Shown here one piece after another: positions 15,507 through 37,600 of a DNA stretch of 64,000 bases. The stretch is from Xestospongia muta (lineage: Eukaryota > Porifera > Demospongiae > Haplosclerida > Petrosiidae): the NCBI GenBank assembly GCA_963693285.1, contig OY848929.1, positions 2,234,501-2,298,500 on the forward strand. Direction: 5' to 3'. How positions within the stretch are numbered: position 1 is the first letter of the stretch; each line of letters starts with the position of its first letter. Made by a program: the position numbers and the translations under genes. The notes beneath the pieces were generated by a model. That model ran no database searches and was not told where the DNA came from. It was given only the letters and a program-made list of their open reading frames with translations.

Positions 15507-17156
15507 TCATAAAACAAGTAGTCTATGATTACATGAGTCACTGACATATAGATTACATAATAAGTCAACAGCTACTCCATGAGGTGAGTTAAATTCCATT
15601 TCTCCAGTGCCATACTTACCAAAACAATGAATAAATTGTCCACTTGTGTTAAATATTGAGATACGATGATTGTTAAGTTCAGTAACATACACTAGATTGT
15701 GAGTATCTATAGCAACTGATGTCGGAGTCCACATTTGTCCTGGCTCTGATCCATGTGATCCAAATTGTGCAAGATAACAACAATCAGAGGAAAACTTTTT
15801 GATGCAGTCATTACCATAATCTGCAATATAAATGCATCCCTCGTTATCAAAGGCAACATCATAGGGATTCTTGATTTTTTTATCACCATCTGCACCAAAA
15901 CAATGTGAGAAACTTAAATCAGCATTGAGTACTTGTATACGATGATTACGACAGTCTGCGATAAATACTTGTTCAGTGACAGGATGAATAGCAAGGCCTC
16001 TTGGACAATTAAACTGAAGTGGATCAAGACCAGGTTTATTTCTACCAATAGACTCAACACAGTGACCATCAAATGAAAACTTCTGAAGTCGATGGATGCC
16101 TGTTACTAAAATGTGGTCATCTGGTGTAAGAGCTACTCCACGAGGATTCTTTAGCTGTCCTTTTATTGTTTTTAATATACCTAATGAGTTTACTCCCTTC
16201 TCATCCCTAGACCATATTGAGATAGTATCTTTTTGATGCTCAGAGACTACAATTTTGCCATTAGAAGAAACAGCAACACCCTCTGGATAGGCAGGCCCAG
16301 ATATAACAGACACTGGTTTACCTCTACTTACAGGGGACGGTATGACAGAAAATGGGAACGGACTACCAACAATGTCTTTATCGTTTACTGTTACTTTCAT
16401 TTTGTTCTGACCACGAGTAGAAGGACAAAATTTAATTTCGTACTCTCCAATCTGCATCTCCCTGAAATCACATTTAACCAGGGGTTGACTGGTATCAGGC
16501 AAAACAATAGAGACGGACACATGAGAGGGATGAACTGAATAGCCATCTTCTGCAAATATATTGACCGTTGCTGTAGTTTTCTTACCAACTATTACTTGAT
16601 CAGGAAGTTTTAAAGGATGAGGAAGTTTCTTGACAACAATATCACCGATACGTTGACACTTGATGGGTAGTGTATTATCACCAATGAATGTAACATTTAG
16701 CATTTGAACTGGTTGAAATATACTAGATCTAATGTCAACTGGTTGACCATGTCTTATTTCAACTAGTGTTTTCTCTGCTTTTTCTTTCCGCTTGGCCAAC
16801 TGTTTCAAATTCTCTTGTAGAGTAGCCTCTACTTGTTCAAGAAGATGTTTCTCTGACAACTGGACTGAGGAGATAATTTGTTGAGCAAGGAAGTGGATCT
16901 TTTCCTTAACATCCTCACTCTGTTTTATAATGTCTGTCTCTTGTTTTGTTAAGTCAGCCATGGGATTCCAATCAGTAAGATCTTGACTTTTGTGACCTTG
17001 GTGTTGTTGGAAAGCACATCGATAACACATCAGTTGACAGCAGTCTATACAGTAGACCTCAAGAGGTTTGTTGTGAGGAACACATTGAGTTTGTAGTGGC
17101 TCACCATAATCAACTTCAGAGGTGATTTGTTGAACACCATCAGGGTCTTCTGCCAT
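15507..17156 (-). CDS. B-box / coiled-coil / filamin / NHL-repeat protein (TRIM2/3/71-like without RING)
   Basis: Single-exon gene of 549 aa. A B-box2 zinc finger lies at about residues 25-55 (C25, H28, C36, C39, C44/C47, H52, H55). A coiled coil rich in Glu, Lys and Gln follows to about 150, then a filamin-type Ig domain (about 215-315, with GEYEIKFCPSTRGQNKMKV) and roughly six NHL repeats forming a beta-propeller to the C-terminus (PRGLAIHPVTEQVFIADCRNHRIQV). In animals this order belongs to TRIM-NHL proteins, where RING confers ubiquitin ligase activity and NHL binds RNA or protein. No RING is present at the N-terminus, so ligase activity is not supported. The open frame extends 40 codons upstream to a hydrophobic Met-start; I prefer MAEDPDG at 17156 because the extension looks like translated UTR. 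The phosphate-carrier stop lies 147 bp upstream of the start. Confidence 0.85.
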   Translation of the reverse strand: MAEDPDGVQQITSEVDYGEPLQTQCVPHNKPLEVYCIDCCQLMCYRCAFQQHQGHKSQDLTDWNPMADLTKQETDIIKQSEDVKEKIHFLAQQIISSVQLSEKHLLEQVEATLQENLKQLAKRKEKAEKTLVEIRHGQPVDIRSSIFQPVQMLNVTFIGDNTLPIKCQRIGDIVVKKLPHPLKLPDQVIVGKKTTATVNIFAEDGYSVHPSHVSVSIVLPDTSQPLVKCDFREMQIGEYEIKFCPSTRGQNKMKVTVNDKDIVGSPFPFSVIPSPVSRGKPVSVISGPAYPEGVAVSSNGKIVVSEHQKDTISIWSRDEKGVNSLGILKTIKGQLKNPRGVALTPDDHILVTGIHRLQKFSFDGHCVESIGRNKPGLDPLQFNCPRGLAIHPVTEQVFIADCRNHRIQVLNADLSFSHCFGADGDKKIKNPYDVAFDNEGCIYIADYGNDCIKKFSSDCCYLAQFGSHGSEPGQMWTPTSVAIDTHNLVYVTELNNHRISIFNTSGQFIHCFGKYGTGEMEFNSPHGVAVDLLCNLYVSDSCNHRLLVL

Positions 17157-17303
17157 TGCTTGTGGGCTATCAATACCATATAAGGTATAGCTTGTCAAAA
17201 TAATAATGATAACATTATTGGTTGCAGTTAAAACTTTAATGGATATATACAGCAATGGCAATAAAATTAAATACATGCAAGAAAATTAGAGTAAATAAAT
17301 ATG

Positions 17304-18377
17304 CTATTGGGCAGTAAGTCCTTGTTTTCTTTTCAAGCTCTCTGGCATCTCTGGTGGTGGAGGACGTGGTATACGTAAATACACCTTTACTGTGTCATAA
17401 ATAAACCACTGAGCAGCTGTCAGAGTCCCAATCATAGCAATACGAGGTCCCAGTCCTTTCCACATACCCACAAATCCGAGATCTTTAGCAGCTTGCCAAG
17501 GAGTGCTTCCTACGTCCGAATTCAACTTGGAAACCACACTGTCAGGTGGGTGACTTGCCACAGCACAAAATATACCAGCTATATAACCTGAAGTAAATGT
17601 CACAGCTAGTTGTGAAGGCTTGCTGAGACTGTCTCGAGGGTATGGTATAACATACTTATAAAAGAACTCAATTGTACGCTCAAAACAAGCAAATTTTATC
17701 ATTGTATATGGAATTTGTCGTAACCAAAGTGGTGGAAGACTTTTATAGAATCCAGCTAGTCCTTCAGTGGCCCATAACTTTGGAGCTGCCTCACGTAGGG
17801 TATTAGCCCATCCTTCTTGTGTCTGCATACGGACTTTAACAGCTTCCATTGGTGCTAGAGCAACATCAGCAATCAGTTCAGCACTAGCACTAGCTGCTAA
17901 GTATAGACTTGTACGATATAAGTAAGCCTTCTCTTCTCCAGCTATATTTGAGTAAAAAACTTTGAAAATCTCGTAAAAACCAAATTTACAGAGCCCTTGC
18001 ATTGAATATCCAATACATGTAGGAGCCCATCCCTTGGCTAACCCTCTATATCCATTTTCTCTCACTGTTACCTTAAAACCATGAACAGTATTTTTATACT
18101 TTTCAGGATTAACTTGTATACGACATTTTATTAGGTCAAGAGGTGTAAGAGCTGTATGGGTCAGTCCACAACTTAAAATACCACCAAATCCACATAATCC
18201 AAAGTATTTCAGTGAACCATATTCACAACTTGGTTGGGACAAGTCAGTAGCACTAGCACAGGCCAACTGTTGTGAAGATCTTAGTGAAGACAAAGTTGGG
18301 GTTTGTTCTGAGGGTGCTAAGCAGTAAGAAGGATGGTGAAATGGATTTTCTTTTGAAAGCTCAAACAGTTTCGACAT
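17304..18377 (-). CDS. SLC25A3: Mitochondrial phosphate carrier
   Basis: Single exon, 357 aa, close to the animal SLC25A3 length. It imports inorganic phosphate with a proton into the mitochondrial matrix for ATP synthesis. The three carrier repeats show Px[D/E]xx[K/R]-type signatures: TPLDLIKCRIQ, APMEAVKVRMQ and the family-typical third form HPPDSVVSKLN. Other strong landmarks are YFGLCGFGGILSCGLTHT, GWAPTCIGYSMQGLCKFGFYE and LPPLWLRQIPYTMIKF. The N-terminal 50 residues are Ser-rich and may include a targeting sequence. The absence of introns is notable beside intron-rich neighbours. It is divergent from the FEM1-like gene, with 336 bp between start codons. Confidence 0.96.
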   Translation of the reverse strand: MSKLFELSKENPFHHPSYCLAPSEQTPTLSSLRSSQQLACASATDLSQPSCEYGSLKYFGLCGFGGILSCGLTHTALTPLDLIKCRIQVNPEKYKNTVHGFKVTVRENGYRGLAKGWAPTCIGYSMQGLCKFGFYEIFKVFYSNIAGEEKAYLYRTSLYLAASASAELIADVALAPMEAVKVRMQTQEGWANTLREAAPKLWATEGLAGFYKSLPPLWLRQIPYTMIKFACFERTIEFFYKYVIPYPRDSLSKPSQLAVTFTSGYIAGIFCAVASHPPDSVVSKLNSDVGSTPWQAAKDLGFVGMWKGLGPRIAMIGTLTAAQWFIYDTVKVYLRIPRPPPPEMPESLKRKQGLTAQ

Positions 18378-18713
18378 TCTTCTTCTCCAATGTTGATAGG
18401 AATATTAACACGGAAATTAAACAGTTGTTCAGTGTAATACACAAACCACAGGAAGTTTGAGTAGACTTTTACTAAGTGAGAACTGGTCCATTTTTATAAT
18501 CATCGGGATATGACGTACTAAGGTTCAACGATAATTACCACCGTTCAACTGATGTAACAGCGTACCTGGTTGGCTCAGAATGTTGATCAAAGAGGAGTGA
18601 GTGGCAAGGTGTGGTTTGACTAGCCTACATAGGGTGTGGCTACTGTGCAAATGATGTATCATTCTAAGGTCTAGCCTCTGTAGTAGCTAACAGTCCAGTC
18701 ACTTCTAACAGTA
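18378..18713. promoter_or_regulatory. Putative bidirectional promoter SLC25A3 / FEM1-like
   Basis: This 336-bp gap lies between divergent start codons. It is somewhat less AT-rich than introns nearby and contains GGTGTGG-type boxes (near 18609 and 18634), whose meaning is unproven. Confidence 0.5.
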
Positions 18714-20675
18714 ATGGAAGAATGTACTCTTAGGTATGAGCCTGGAGATGGGACATATACAGTTGTTCTTGGTAAAGAGAAAAGACCTGCTTCTCCTGAA
18801 CCAGCTTCCAGCCCCTGTTCTAGCCTCCACACTATTACTCCTTTAGGAGCTAAAGAAGGTTGGCAGGGAAGACCTACAGAGGATGTTGTAGTTCGAGCAG
18901 TTCATTGTTGTACACCTCTCAATGCAGCAGTTATAATGGGAGATATTACAAAAGTCAACGCCATCCTTCAGGCAGGTCCATCCAGGGAAATTCTTCACAA
19001 TGAGGATTGCTCTGGCTCTCCAGCAATATGTGAAGCAGCTTATCACAATCAAATAGAAGCAATGGAATCATTGCTCAAATATGGACTCAATGTTAACACT
19101 GTTAACCGATTAGGCTTAACTCCAGTATGTATTTCAGCTGGTAATTACATGGATAATCCTCGTATGACAAATCTACTCTTAACTCATAATGCTAACATTA
19201 ATATATGTGCTAAAGATGGTCGCTCTCCTCTCCATATTGGTGCCGAAGGTGGACATTTGCGTATTGTAAAGACACTTTTAGCATCCAATAAGTTACATCT
19301 TGAAACCATTCTACAGCCTTTTGAAGATGGTGACATACATTTACCTCCTCTACTTATCTTAGGAGCAGCTAATCACCATTATTTAGTGGTTGATGCCCTC
19401 TTAAAGCACACCTCTTACCCACCTGGACTACAGAGTGACATACAACTGGTTTACTGGGCTTGCAGTGTTTTGTCTATGATCAAAAAAGGTCAACATCCTA
19501 CAGCTGATACTTTTAAAAAATTAAAGAGTGCACTACAGTTGCGTAATGAAGAAGATTTGGTCAGTGCTGTTCCTATTGCTACATACTGTAATATGGCTGA
19601 AGTATGTACTGATAAAGATGTAGATGAATTAGCACAGCTGCAAGCAAAGGATCCATCTACATGCATATTTCAATCTCTTGTTATTCTTGAACGTAATATT
19701 GGTCTCAGTAATAAGTTGATGGGAACTTACATTGAGAAAGCAATTGAGTGTTTATGTCAACTAAGAAAATACTCACAAGTGGAACAACTACTTCAACGAG
19801 TATTTCATGGAATGCCTCTTATAGAGCAGCAAATGATAAATCGTGAAGTATACATGAGGCCTTCACATTTACATGTGACTCTCTCTTTCTTTCTTGTAAA
19901 TAAATTCTGGGATGTGATTCGTGATCTTAATGTCCACAGTCACACAATTGATTACATTCCTTACATTAGAGAGCTTATGGGTGTGTTGGACATTGTATTA
20001 GCATTGAAAGCTAAACAGAGTTGTCAACATCTAGATCATTGGGGAGAAGGCTTTCAGAATAGTTTCGCACACTTGTTGGCTCTCTATTCATGTGCTCTAC
20101 ATTCTTGTAACAAAGCAGTCTCTAATCGTAGAGTTCTCAATGACCTCGGCTGTGATTTAATTGAGACTTACGCTGATTATACTAAAGAACATTTTACATC
20201 TCTGTTCCATTTTGCCTTAAGAAAGGCATCAGCCATTGTTGAAATCATTAAGTTTTCTGGTATAGGAGCACGTAATGCTGTGAGCAGTTATATTCAACTT
20301 ATTGAAGCTTTATTGCTATGGGGCTCTGGCAATGACATCAACACACCTTACAAGCAGTTCTTTTGCAAAGGGGAGCGCCCTTTGCATATGGCTGTCAGAT
20401 TAGCTGAAATGGATCCATGTTATTTACCAATAGTGAACTTTCTTTTCATTCATGGAGCACATTATGATGGCTTATCCACATCCAGGATCACGCCCATGGA
20501 GTTGGCAACACGACCTCCATTACAAGCTTGTTTTGACCTTTCACCTTTACCTTTAGTCTGTTTGGTGTCTAAAGTGATAGTGGATAGTGGTATAGAATAT
20601 TGGAACAATCCCTCTTTGCCCCCAATTATTAAAAGATTTATTAATTATCATGATCAGATTGACAGGAGTTACTGA
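18714..20675 (+). CDS. FEM1-like ankyrin-repeat protein
   Basis: Single exon, 653 aa. N-terminal ankyrin repeats run from about residue 65 to 220 (TPLNAAVIMGDITKVNAIL, SPLHIGAEGGHLRIVKTLL). A helical TPR-like middle follows (ILERNIGLSNKLMGTYIEKA), then a C-terminal ankyrin pair (ERPLHMAVRLAEMDPCYLPI). The end, LVCLVSKVIVDSGIEYW...LPPIIKRFINYH, matches the closing segment of fem-1 proteins. FEM1 proteins are substrate receptors of CUL2 ubiquitin ligases that read C-terminal degrons. This copy has an N-terminal Pro/Ser-rich extension and diverged repeats, so it is called FEM1-like rather than assigned to FEM1A/B/C. The first ATG is used; upstream sequence is the divergent promoter. Confidence 0.78.
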   Translation: MEECTLRYEPGDGTYTVVLGKEKRPASPEPASSPCSSLHTITPLGAKEGWQGRPTEDVVVRAVHCCTPLNAAVIMGDITKVNAILQAGPSREILHNEDCSGSPAICEAAYHNQIEAMESLLKYGLNVNTVNRLGLTPVCISAGNYMDNPRMTNLLLTHNANINICAKDGRSPLHIGAEGGHLRIVKTLLASNKLHLETILQPFEDGDIHLPPLLILGAANHHYLVVDALLKHTSYPPGLQSDIQLVYWACSVLSMIKKGQHPTADTFKKLKSALQLRNEEDLVSAVPIATYCNMAEVCTDKDVDELAQLQAKDPSTCIFQSLVILERNIGLSNKLMGTYIEKAIECLCQLRKYSQVEQLLQRVFHGMPLIEQQMINREVYMRPSHLHVTLSFFLVNKFWDVIRDLNVHSHTIDYIPYIRELMGVLDIVLALKAKQSCQHLDHWGEGFQNSFAHLLALYSCALHSCNKAVSNRRVLNDLGCDLIETYADYTKEHFTSLFHFALRKASAIVEIIKFSGIGARNAVSSYIQLIEALLLWGSGNDINTPYKQFFCKGERPLHMAVRLAEMDPCYLPIVNFLFIHGAHYDGLSTSRITPMELATRPPLQACFDLSPLPLVCLVSKVIVDSGIEYWNNPSLPPIIKRFINYHDQIDRSY

Positions 20676-21228
20676 TAATTTATTCATTGAAGATTTGAAT
20701 TATTTATTGTTGTAAAATTATCTTTTCAATGGATACGTGTCCTTTTTATTTTAAGAAAATAAAAAAAATGTTTAAGTAATTTCAGAACTCAATCGTTACC
20801 AAATGAGATTGTCCGTAGTCTAGAAAATATATACAAAAAGTGCATCAAGTGTGCAATACAAGTGGCTATAATAATAGGGATGGCCTGAATTGTCCACTGT
20901 ATTATTCTCACTGAAATGACGTAATAAAGACCTACTTATAAATCGAGGCAAGTAAAGTTTAGCTTTAACGACTCAAAACCAATTTATCCAAGTAGAGTTT
21001 TAGCATCTATTATTATATAATGATAACACCATATAAAGGTGGTGTACCAACTTTTGTGCTGTTCCTTTATCAACTGTTAGTTTGGACAGGACTTTATTTA
21101 CTTGTATAAGAGATTTATCTTACACAAACTAGTAACAAGATACTATTTGTTCATGACAACTATAAACTAGTAACAAGATACTATTTGTTCATGACAACTA
21201 TAAACTAGTAATAAGATACTGCTTGCTT
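20676..21228. other. Convergent intergenic region with a 38-bp tandem repeat
   Basis: No gene was seen. An AATAAA lies soon after the FEM1-like stop (about 20757). Positions 21126-21219 hold 2.5 copies of a 38-bp unit. Confidence 0.7.
21126..21219. repeat. 38-bp tandem repeat, about 2.5 copies
   Basis: Copies start at 21126, 21164 and 21202 (the third partial and diverged). The unit begins AAACTAGTAACAAGATAC. Confidence 0.9.
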
Positions 21229-23501
21229 TTACCTTTTCCGTGAAGGAGCATCCAGACACAAATCTCCTCCTTCTAATATCTCACCAGGCTGGCTGTCAGT
21301 AAGTTGAGGAAAGGCTAAAAGAAATAGATGTTTATACTATAGCAAAATCCAAATGTGTCTTACCTGATCCAGCTATATCAGGAGTTTTAGTCTGAGAGAG
21401 AGAGAGAGCAAAGTTATATATCTGTATGTACAACATTACTATTGTACAAAACTAACTGGTATTATGTTGTCAAGGTTAATATCACTAGTAGAAATGGCCA
21501 TATCTTCCTCTGCTGTCAACATTGGTGTGTTCTATAAATATAATATCATATAACATACGTTAGTCTGTGTAACATACTGCTATCCAAGGTGAAGGTAGAA
21601 CATCTGTAACAATAAAGGTAATAGAATGTAATGTAATATGTTAGTAGATACCTAGGTCTTTCTTTGTCTTTGATAATGGAAGACTCAAACTAGAGAAAAG
21701 TGTAGTGTTATAATGTTAGTTATTTTATTTACCTTTTTATTAGCTTCTCTTTATCAATAACAGGAGAACCCTAAAAGAAGAAATACAAGACCCATGACAA
21801 AATTGTTTTCTCTCTCTCTCTCTCTCTGACTTACCATAGCTATTTTAAATTCTTCTACTTGTTCTTCAGCATCTTCCACAAGACGAGTATGATGTTTCAT
21901 TAGTTCTTCCCAGTATTGTTTGACACCTCTTTTACCACCTATACCTAACTGTTGAAGAGTCTTTTCTAATACAGCCTATGAGAGGAGAGGTGTGACACAA
22001 TAGTTGTTTCTGTTCATACCTCAAGGCCTCCTTTCCTTTCATCTCTGTCCATATTAATACGCAACAGAGTACAACAACGAGTTAAGTAACTACCTAATAT
22101 GTCATCTAAACAGTTTAAAGCTCTTGAATTAGAAGCTAAGAAGAAGTAAAATATATGACAATGTTTATCTAATTGAGTACCTTCATATCCAGCATAGAGA
22201 CCTATAGTAGCTACAGCCTTTCTCTGTAATAAATACAAAGAGTTGGTGTCTAGATGTAAGGATTGAGGAAGTCGAGTGAAGCTAGAGAGACTGAATACTG
22301 AAGGGAGAGAGACTAAAATATTAATTAACTTACCCATTAGGATGACAAGCATCAGGTTTTTCCCACTGCCTCTTGGAACCTTTTGGCCAAAATTGAGATG
22401 GGGGTGTAGGTGCCATTAAATTTTCCTACAAAGAGAACGAGTGATCATTTTGTCTCTAAAATATAATCATATAAAGAGAAGGAATGTCATTTGTCTTGGT
22501 TAGCAGCAAGAGTAGATAAGATGGAAGAGAACGTTAAGTAACATGCACAGTAACATGGGAACATTGAGTGGAATGTAATGTGACATACATATGACAGTTC
22601 TGTGAAATCTTATGATAAATTCTCACTGGGACACATCTAGGACTCCTAGGTATTGCTATGACTATCCCTACATGATATCCCTTGCCCAAAGGCCAAGCAA
22701 TCCTGGCTGGAAGTTGCCCCTCACTTTAAACTAGCTGATCAAAGATACTTTCCTATTATCTACTCTTTAGCAGTATAGTTAAATATTTACTGACTCTATT
22801 TTCAATTGGGTTTGTGTCTTTAGATGAAGCAATTAGTTGTCTCATTTCTTCTACATATTCTCGTAGTTCAATACTGTGCAGTATAACATTACCATCTAAT
22901 GTGTTCTTAGGATGATCTAGAGCAGCCTGTACTTTGGATGAACTATAGAGAAGAAAGTAAATGTAATATCGACTAATAACTTTTTAAAATGCAAAATATT
23001 GACTTTGATATTATATACTAGGTTATTTTCAAGGAATAACGTATTCTCAAATTTGAGCTTTCTTCTTTGTTGAATAAATGAATAGAATGTCTCAACTTTG
23101 AGAGGAAATGTTTGTGATTGGAATAAAAACATAGTTTGTTAATAATCTGTTACACAGTACATGATGTTATATTGCTTAGTATAGTCTCATATAACCAAGC
23201 CTCATTCAAAATCTTTAAGGAAGAGACTTAGTGTCACAAGTGACAACATGAGACTACATATATACATACAATGCGTTTACAAAACTTTATATACAATTTT
23301 CTACAAGATATATCCCTACTTATACCTGCTGGATGGCATCTGATAGGTGGTAGGTGGGTTATATACTAATGGTACGTCACAGTGACAGGAGATGGACATT
23401 GGTCGCAATCCTTCACTCCACATTGGTGTCTGAGTAACATTGTCTCCATGAGTTGTCTCTTCATCTACAAGTTCACCCCACAGTACATCATAGGAACTCA
23501 T
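21229..23501 (-). CDS. SUPT7L: SUPT7L-like subunit of the SAGA/STAGA coactivator (histone-fold protein)
   Basis: Twelve short exons in transcription order join in frame: 23501-23326, 22942-22795, 22425-22334, 22290-22181, 22135-22020, 21975-21835, 21770-21733, 21689-21652, 21603-21578, 21531-21457, 21391-21364, 21314-21229 (357 aa). The middle is a bromodomain-associated histone fold: QRKAVATIGLYAGYE, then SRALNCLDDILGSYL, then LLRINMDRDERKGG, LEKTLQQLGIGG and KQYWEELMKHH. This order and spacing match animal SUPT7L, which pairs with a TAF-type histone fold in the SAGA/STAGA histone acetyltransferase complex. The N-terminal VILHSIELREYVEEMRQLIA also matches a conserved SUPT7L segment. The tail is acidic and ends in APSRKR, like the basic end of the human protein. 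The family call rests on remembered pattern, not an alignment. It is head to head with DDX56. Confidence 0.8.
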
Positions 23502-23639
23502 TTTAAAGCTGATTTACAAAGAAATTATATTAATCTAGAAATGAGACTAACCCTGTGTCCACGTGCTAAATGAGAAAATCACGTGATGTTGTAGCTTTAA
23601 CCCCTTCAAGACTGACACGATAATCCACGTGGTGTAGTG
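23502..23639. promoter_or_regulatory. Putative bidirectional promoter SUPT7L / DDX56
   Basis: 138 bp separate two divergent start codons. Two CACGTGxT/CCACGTG-like E-box cores occur (near 23557 and 23580) and another CCACGTGG near 23625; their function is untested. Confidence 0.5.
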
Positions 23640-34636
<10,997 letters not shown>

Positions 34637-37600
34637 AGACATTATAGTTAATATAGTAATGAATGTATGATGAACCAATGAGCTGTTGTATAATATACTT
34701 GTTAAATAGATGAACCAGTGTACTGTATTATGAACTAGTTATTAAGTCAGTATACTTCAATATGAAAAGACTGTAGTACATGAACCAATGAGCTATAGTG
34801 CCAGCTTCTATCTAGTGATCTTGTAATAATTATAGCTGGTATTTGTAAATTCTCTAACAATTTGTACCACTTAAAATGTTAAGCTCAATAATTGATTTGT
34901 TAATAGTTGTGGTTATCACCAAACCAATAACAATTCATTATGTTTTGCCTACTAATTGATTGTCCAAGTTAAAAGATACTTTACAACTGATCAAAGGTTT
35001 ACTGACCATGTTGTGCTCTGATAATAATTGAAAATATGCATTCTATCTCCTTGTTTATGTTCCAACTGCCTTAGTTGTCCTATAGGCTAGGCTACATTGA
35101 TTGATGCTTGTTTACAACTAAGGGAATAACATTTTAATGCATTATAACTGTAATTTGAGTACATAAAAAAATTTGGTCCGTGTTTATATCATTCATTATA
35201 CTTGTATGATTGATACAATAGACTGTATGTACATTTTTGGTTAATTGTTATTTGGTTCTCTCTTCCGTTCTTATATAGAGAAAGACTGGCTAGTGGACAT
35301 ATCATCTCTATATATGAGACTATGTTGTTATGGACGTAATGTTGTAATTAACAATTATTATAATTATGGTAATTTAATAAGTTATAGAAAACACGTTTGT
35401 TGCTCTATAAACAACCAATGGATGCACTTGCTTACATAATTAGAAGACACTTTTAAGTTATCCCATGTTTCCTTATTTACATGTGTCATAGTAAACAATA
35501 AGGTAATGTTAGTATTGTTTTATGATTATATTTACCATCTTTATAAGCTAGACTGATTCAATAGAACTGATTTGAGGCTTATTACCATAGGTTAGTTTAT
35601 CTAAAACTTATAGTAGATACACTGGCCAAATGATCTAGTGTCCATTTTGAGCATCTTTAATGTAATTGTGATGGATAGTTATAGATGTAATATCACATTC
35701 TGGTTAGCTATTTTGTTCATTATTTCTATTCCCACATAATCCCAAAGTCATATCTAACATCAATTGAGAAATAACAATTCCTTTTAAAAAATCTGACCTC
35801 ACCTGTCCCCTAAACCCTCAACAGTGACATAATATGTCCTTGTTCACATTTAACCTTTCCACTTTATTTCCACCTCACCTACACACCTTATAAAGTCAAC
35901 CACCTGCTAAAACCTCAAACCTGAAAATCCTATTTGCATCAAACTCTTATCAAAACATAGCTAATGTAACTATGACTTGACATGTGGCACAAGTCTGGTT
36001 GTTATGGATACAGACAACCACTTATTCTATGACAGATAACTTATTAAATTTTAGATGTTACATATGTTTGTTGCTATGGTTATTTTAACCATGATGTACT
36101 CTGTGGACAGTGTAACAGACTGACCATTATTTGTATGTTTTGGAGATGCCTAAGGCAACCTGCTTAACAAAAATAATGTAACTAGATAACACTTGTTTAG
36201 AATGAGGAAGCCCCTGCTATTAATAGACTAATGTTTGGGCACTATTGATTAGCATTTGATGAGGCTTTGATCATTGTAGTGTGTATTACTATACCTTATT
36301 TCAAGGAAGCTGCATAAAGTATATTTTAGTCATTGTTATGATTAAAGATGTGATGAGTTTTTCATATAACACATTCATTTACTGTTTCCACACACACACC
36401 TGGCTAGCTGACACAGTTGTTGTTTAAGGGTTCCAGCGCTTTTCAAGTGGTGTATAGATATTACACCTTGACCTGAATCTACCAGATGTCTATTGTTGTG
36501 TTCTTTCAGTACTATTAAAGCTAATGTAATATGATAAATTCTGTGTGTTAGACACAATTAAATCACAAGTCACAGCTGGCTGTTTTAATTCACCCAGTTG
36601 CTAGTTTAACAGTAGCTGGCTTCAGTAGTAGATTAAACTAATCATTACAACATTTTGACAAATTTGTAGTTTTTGAGGTTGAAGAATAGTGCAATTTTTA
36701 GAGGATTAAAATATTTGTAATGAACATTTGTCTGTAGTAGAAGATACTGAGTAATCTACTAGTGTATAGAATTATTAAAGTTAGCCATGAAGCAAGATAT
36801 CTTATACTCTGGGAAATATGTTGAGTGTTGTGTCATCTACTGACACATTTTATTTCAAGTAATTTGAAACGGATTACACACTGCGTGTTAATTACAGGAT
36901 AGTTTTTTGAGTGGCAGTGGTCAGGTTATATGTCACAAATAATTCCAAATTCTATAATCATCTTATGTTTCTAATCATTGTTAATCTGCTCTGTTTTGTA
37001 ATGTTAAAGAAATCCTTTATATACCACTTCATTTATAAACACAACCAGTATACTCCTTTCATGGCTTACCAGTGATGACATAGTCCTCCTACAGGCTCAT
37101 GTTGTTGTGTAATAATCTAGTTAGTAAATACCTCAGTTAATTTAAACTACCTTTTCTTGGAAATAGAAGTATTGATTTCACTCTTTATACATACATGATA
37201 GCTGTTTTAGTAGTGGGATTTATTGAGTCTGTGGTTGGATAATGTTGTCAAACTACTCTCAATACCTTCAAAGCCTATACTTACTTTTTGAAGTACTGTT
37301 ATAGTTCATTTTCTTTTCATGTGTGCGATATAATTGTATTAATAGTTTTTTATAGGTTTCTCAGTTCCTTTAGTAAACATTACGTGTATTATGTTTGTCT
37401 GTAATGTAAGAGGAAAAGAGAGAGAAAGAGAGAGAGAGATAATATCATTCCTTGAAATATGATATAAGTTTCAGGAGGTTTTAGTTCCTTTAATGATAGC
37501 TGGCTGTTGGTGTTTCCATTATGAGAATGGTTACTTTTAATAGTCATTGTTTTGTCTTTTCTTTGTGAAGGATGCATGTCAGTACAATTATATTTAAATA

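Noticed and set aside
17157..17276. N-terminal extension of the B-box/NHL protein
   Set aside because: The 40 extra residues are hydrophobic, unlike TRIM N-termini, and would leave only 27 bp to the upstream gene's stop. The Met at 17156 is a better start.
35245..35439. 64-codon plus-strand open frame after a TATATAG acceptor-like site
   Set aside because: No recognisable sequence, no partner exons, and low-complexity Tyr/Asn-rich composition expected from AT-rich DNA.
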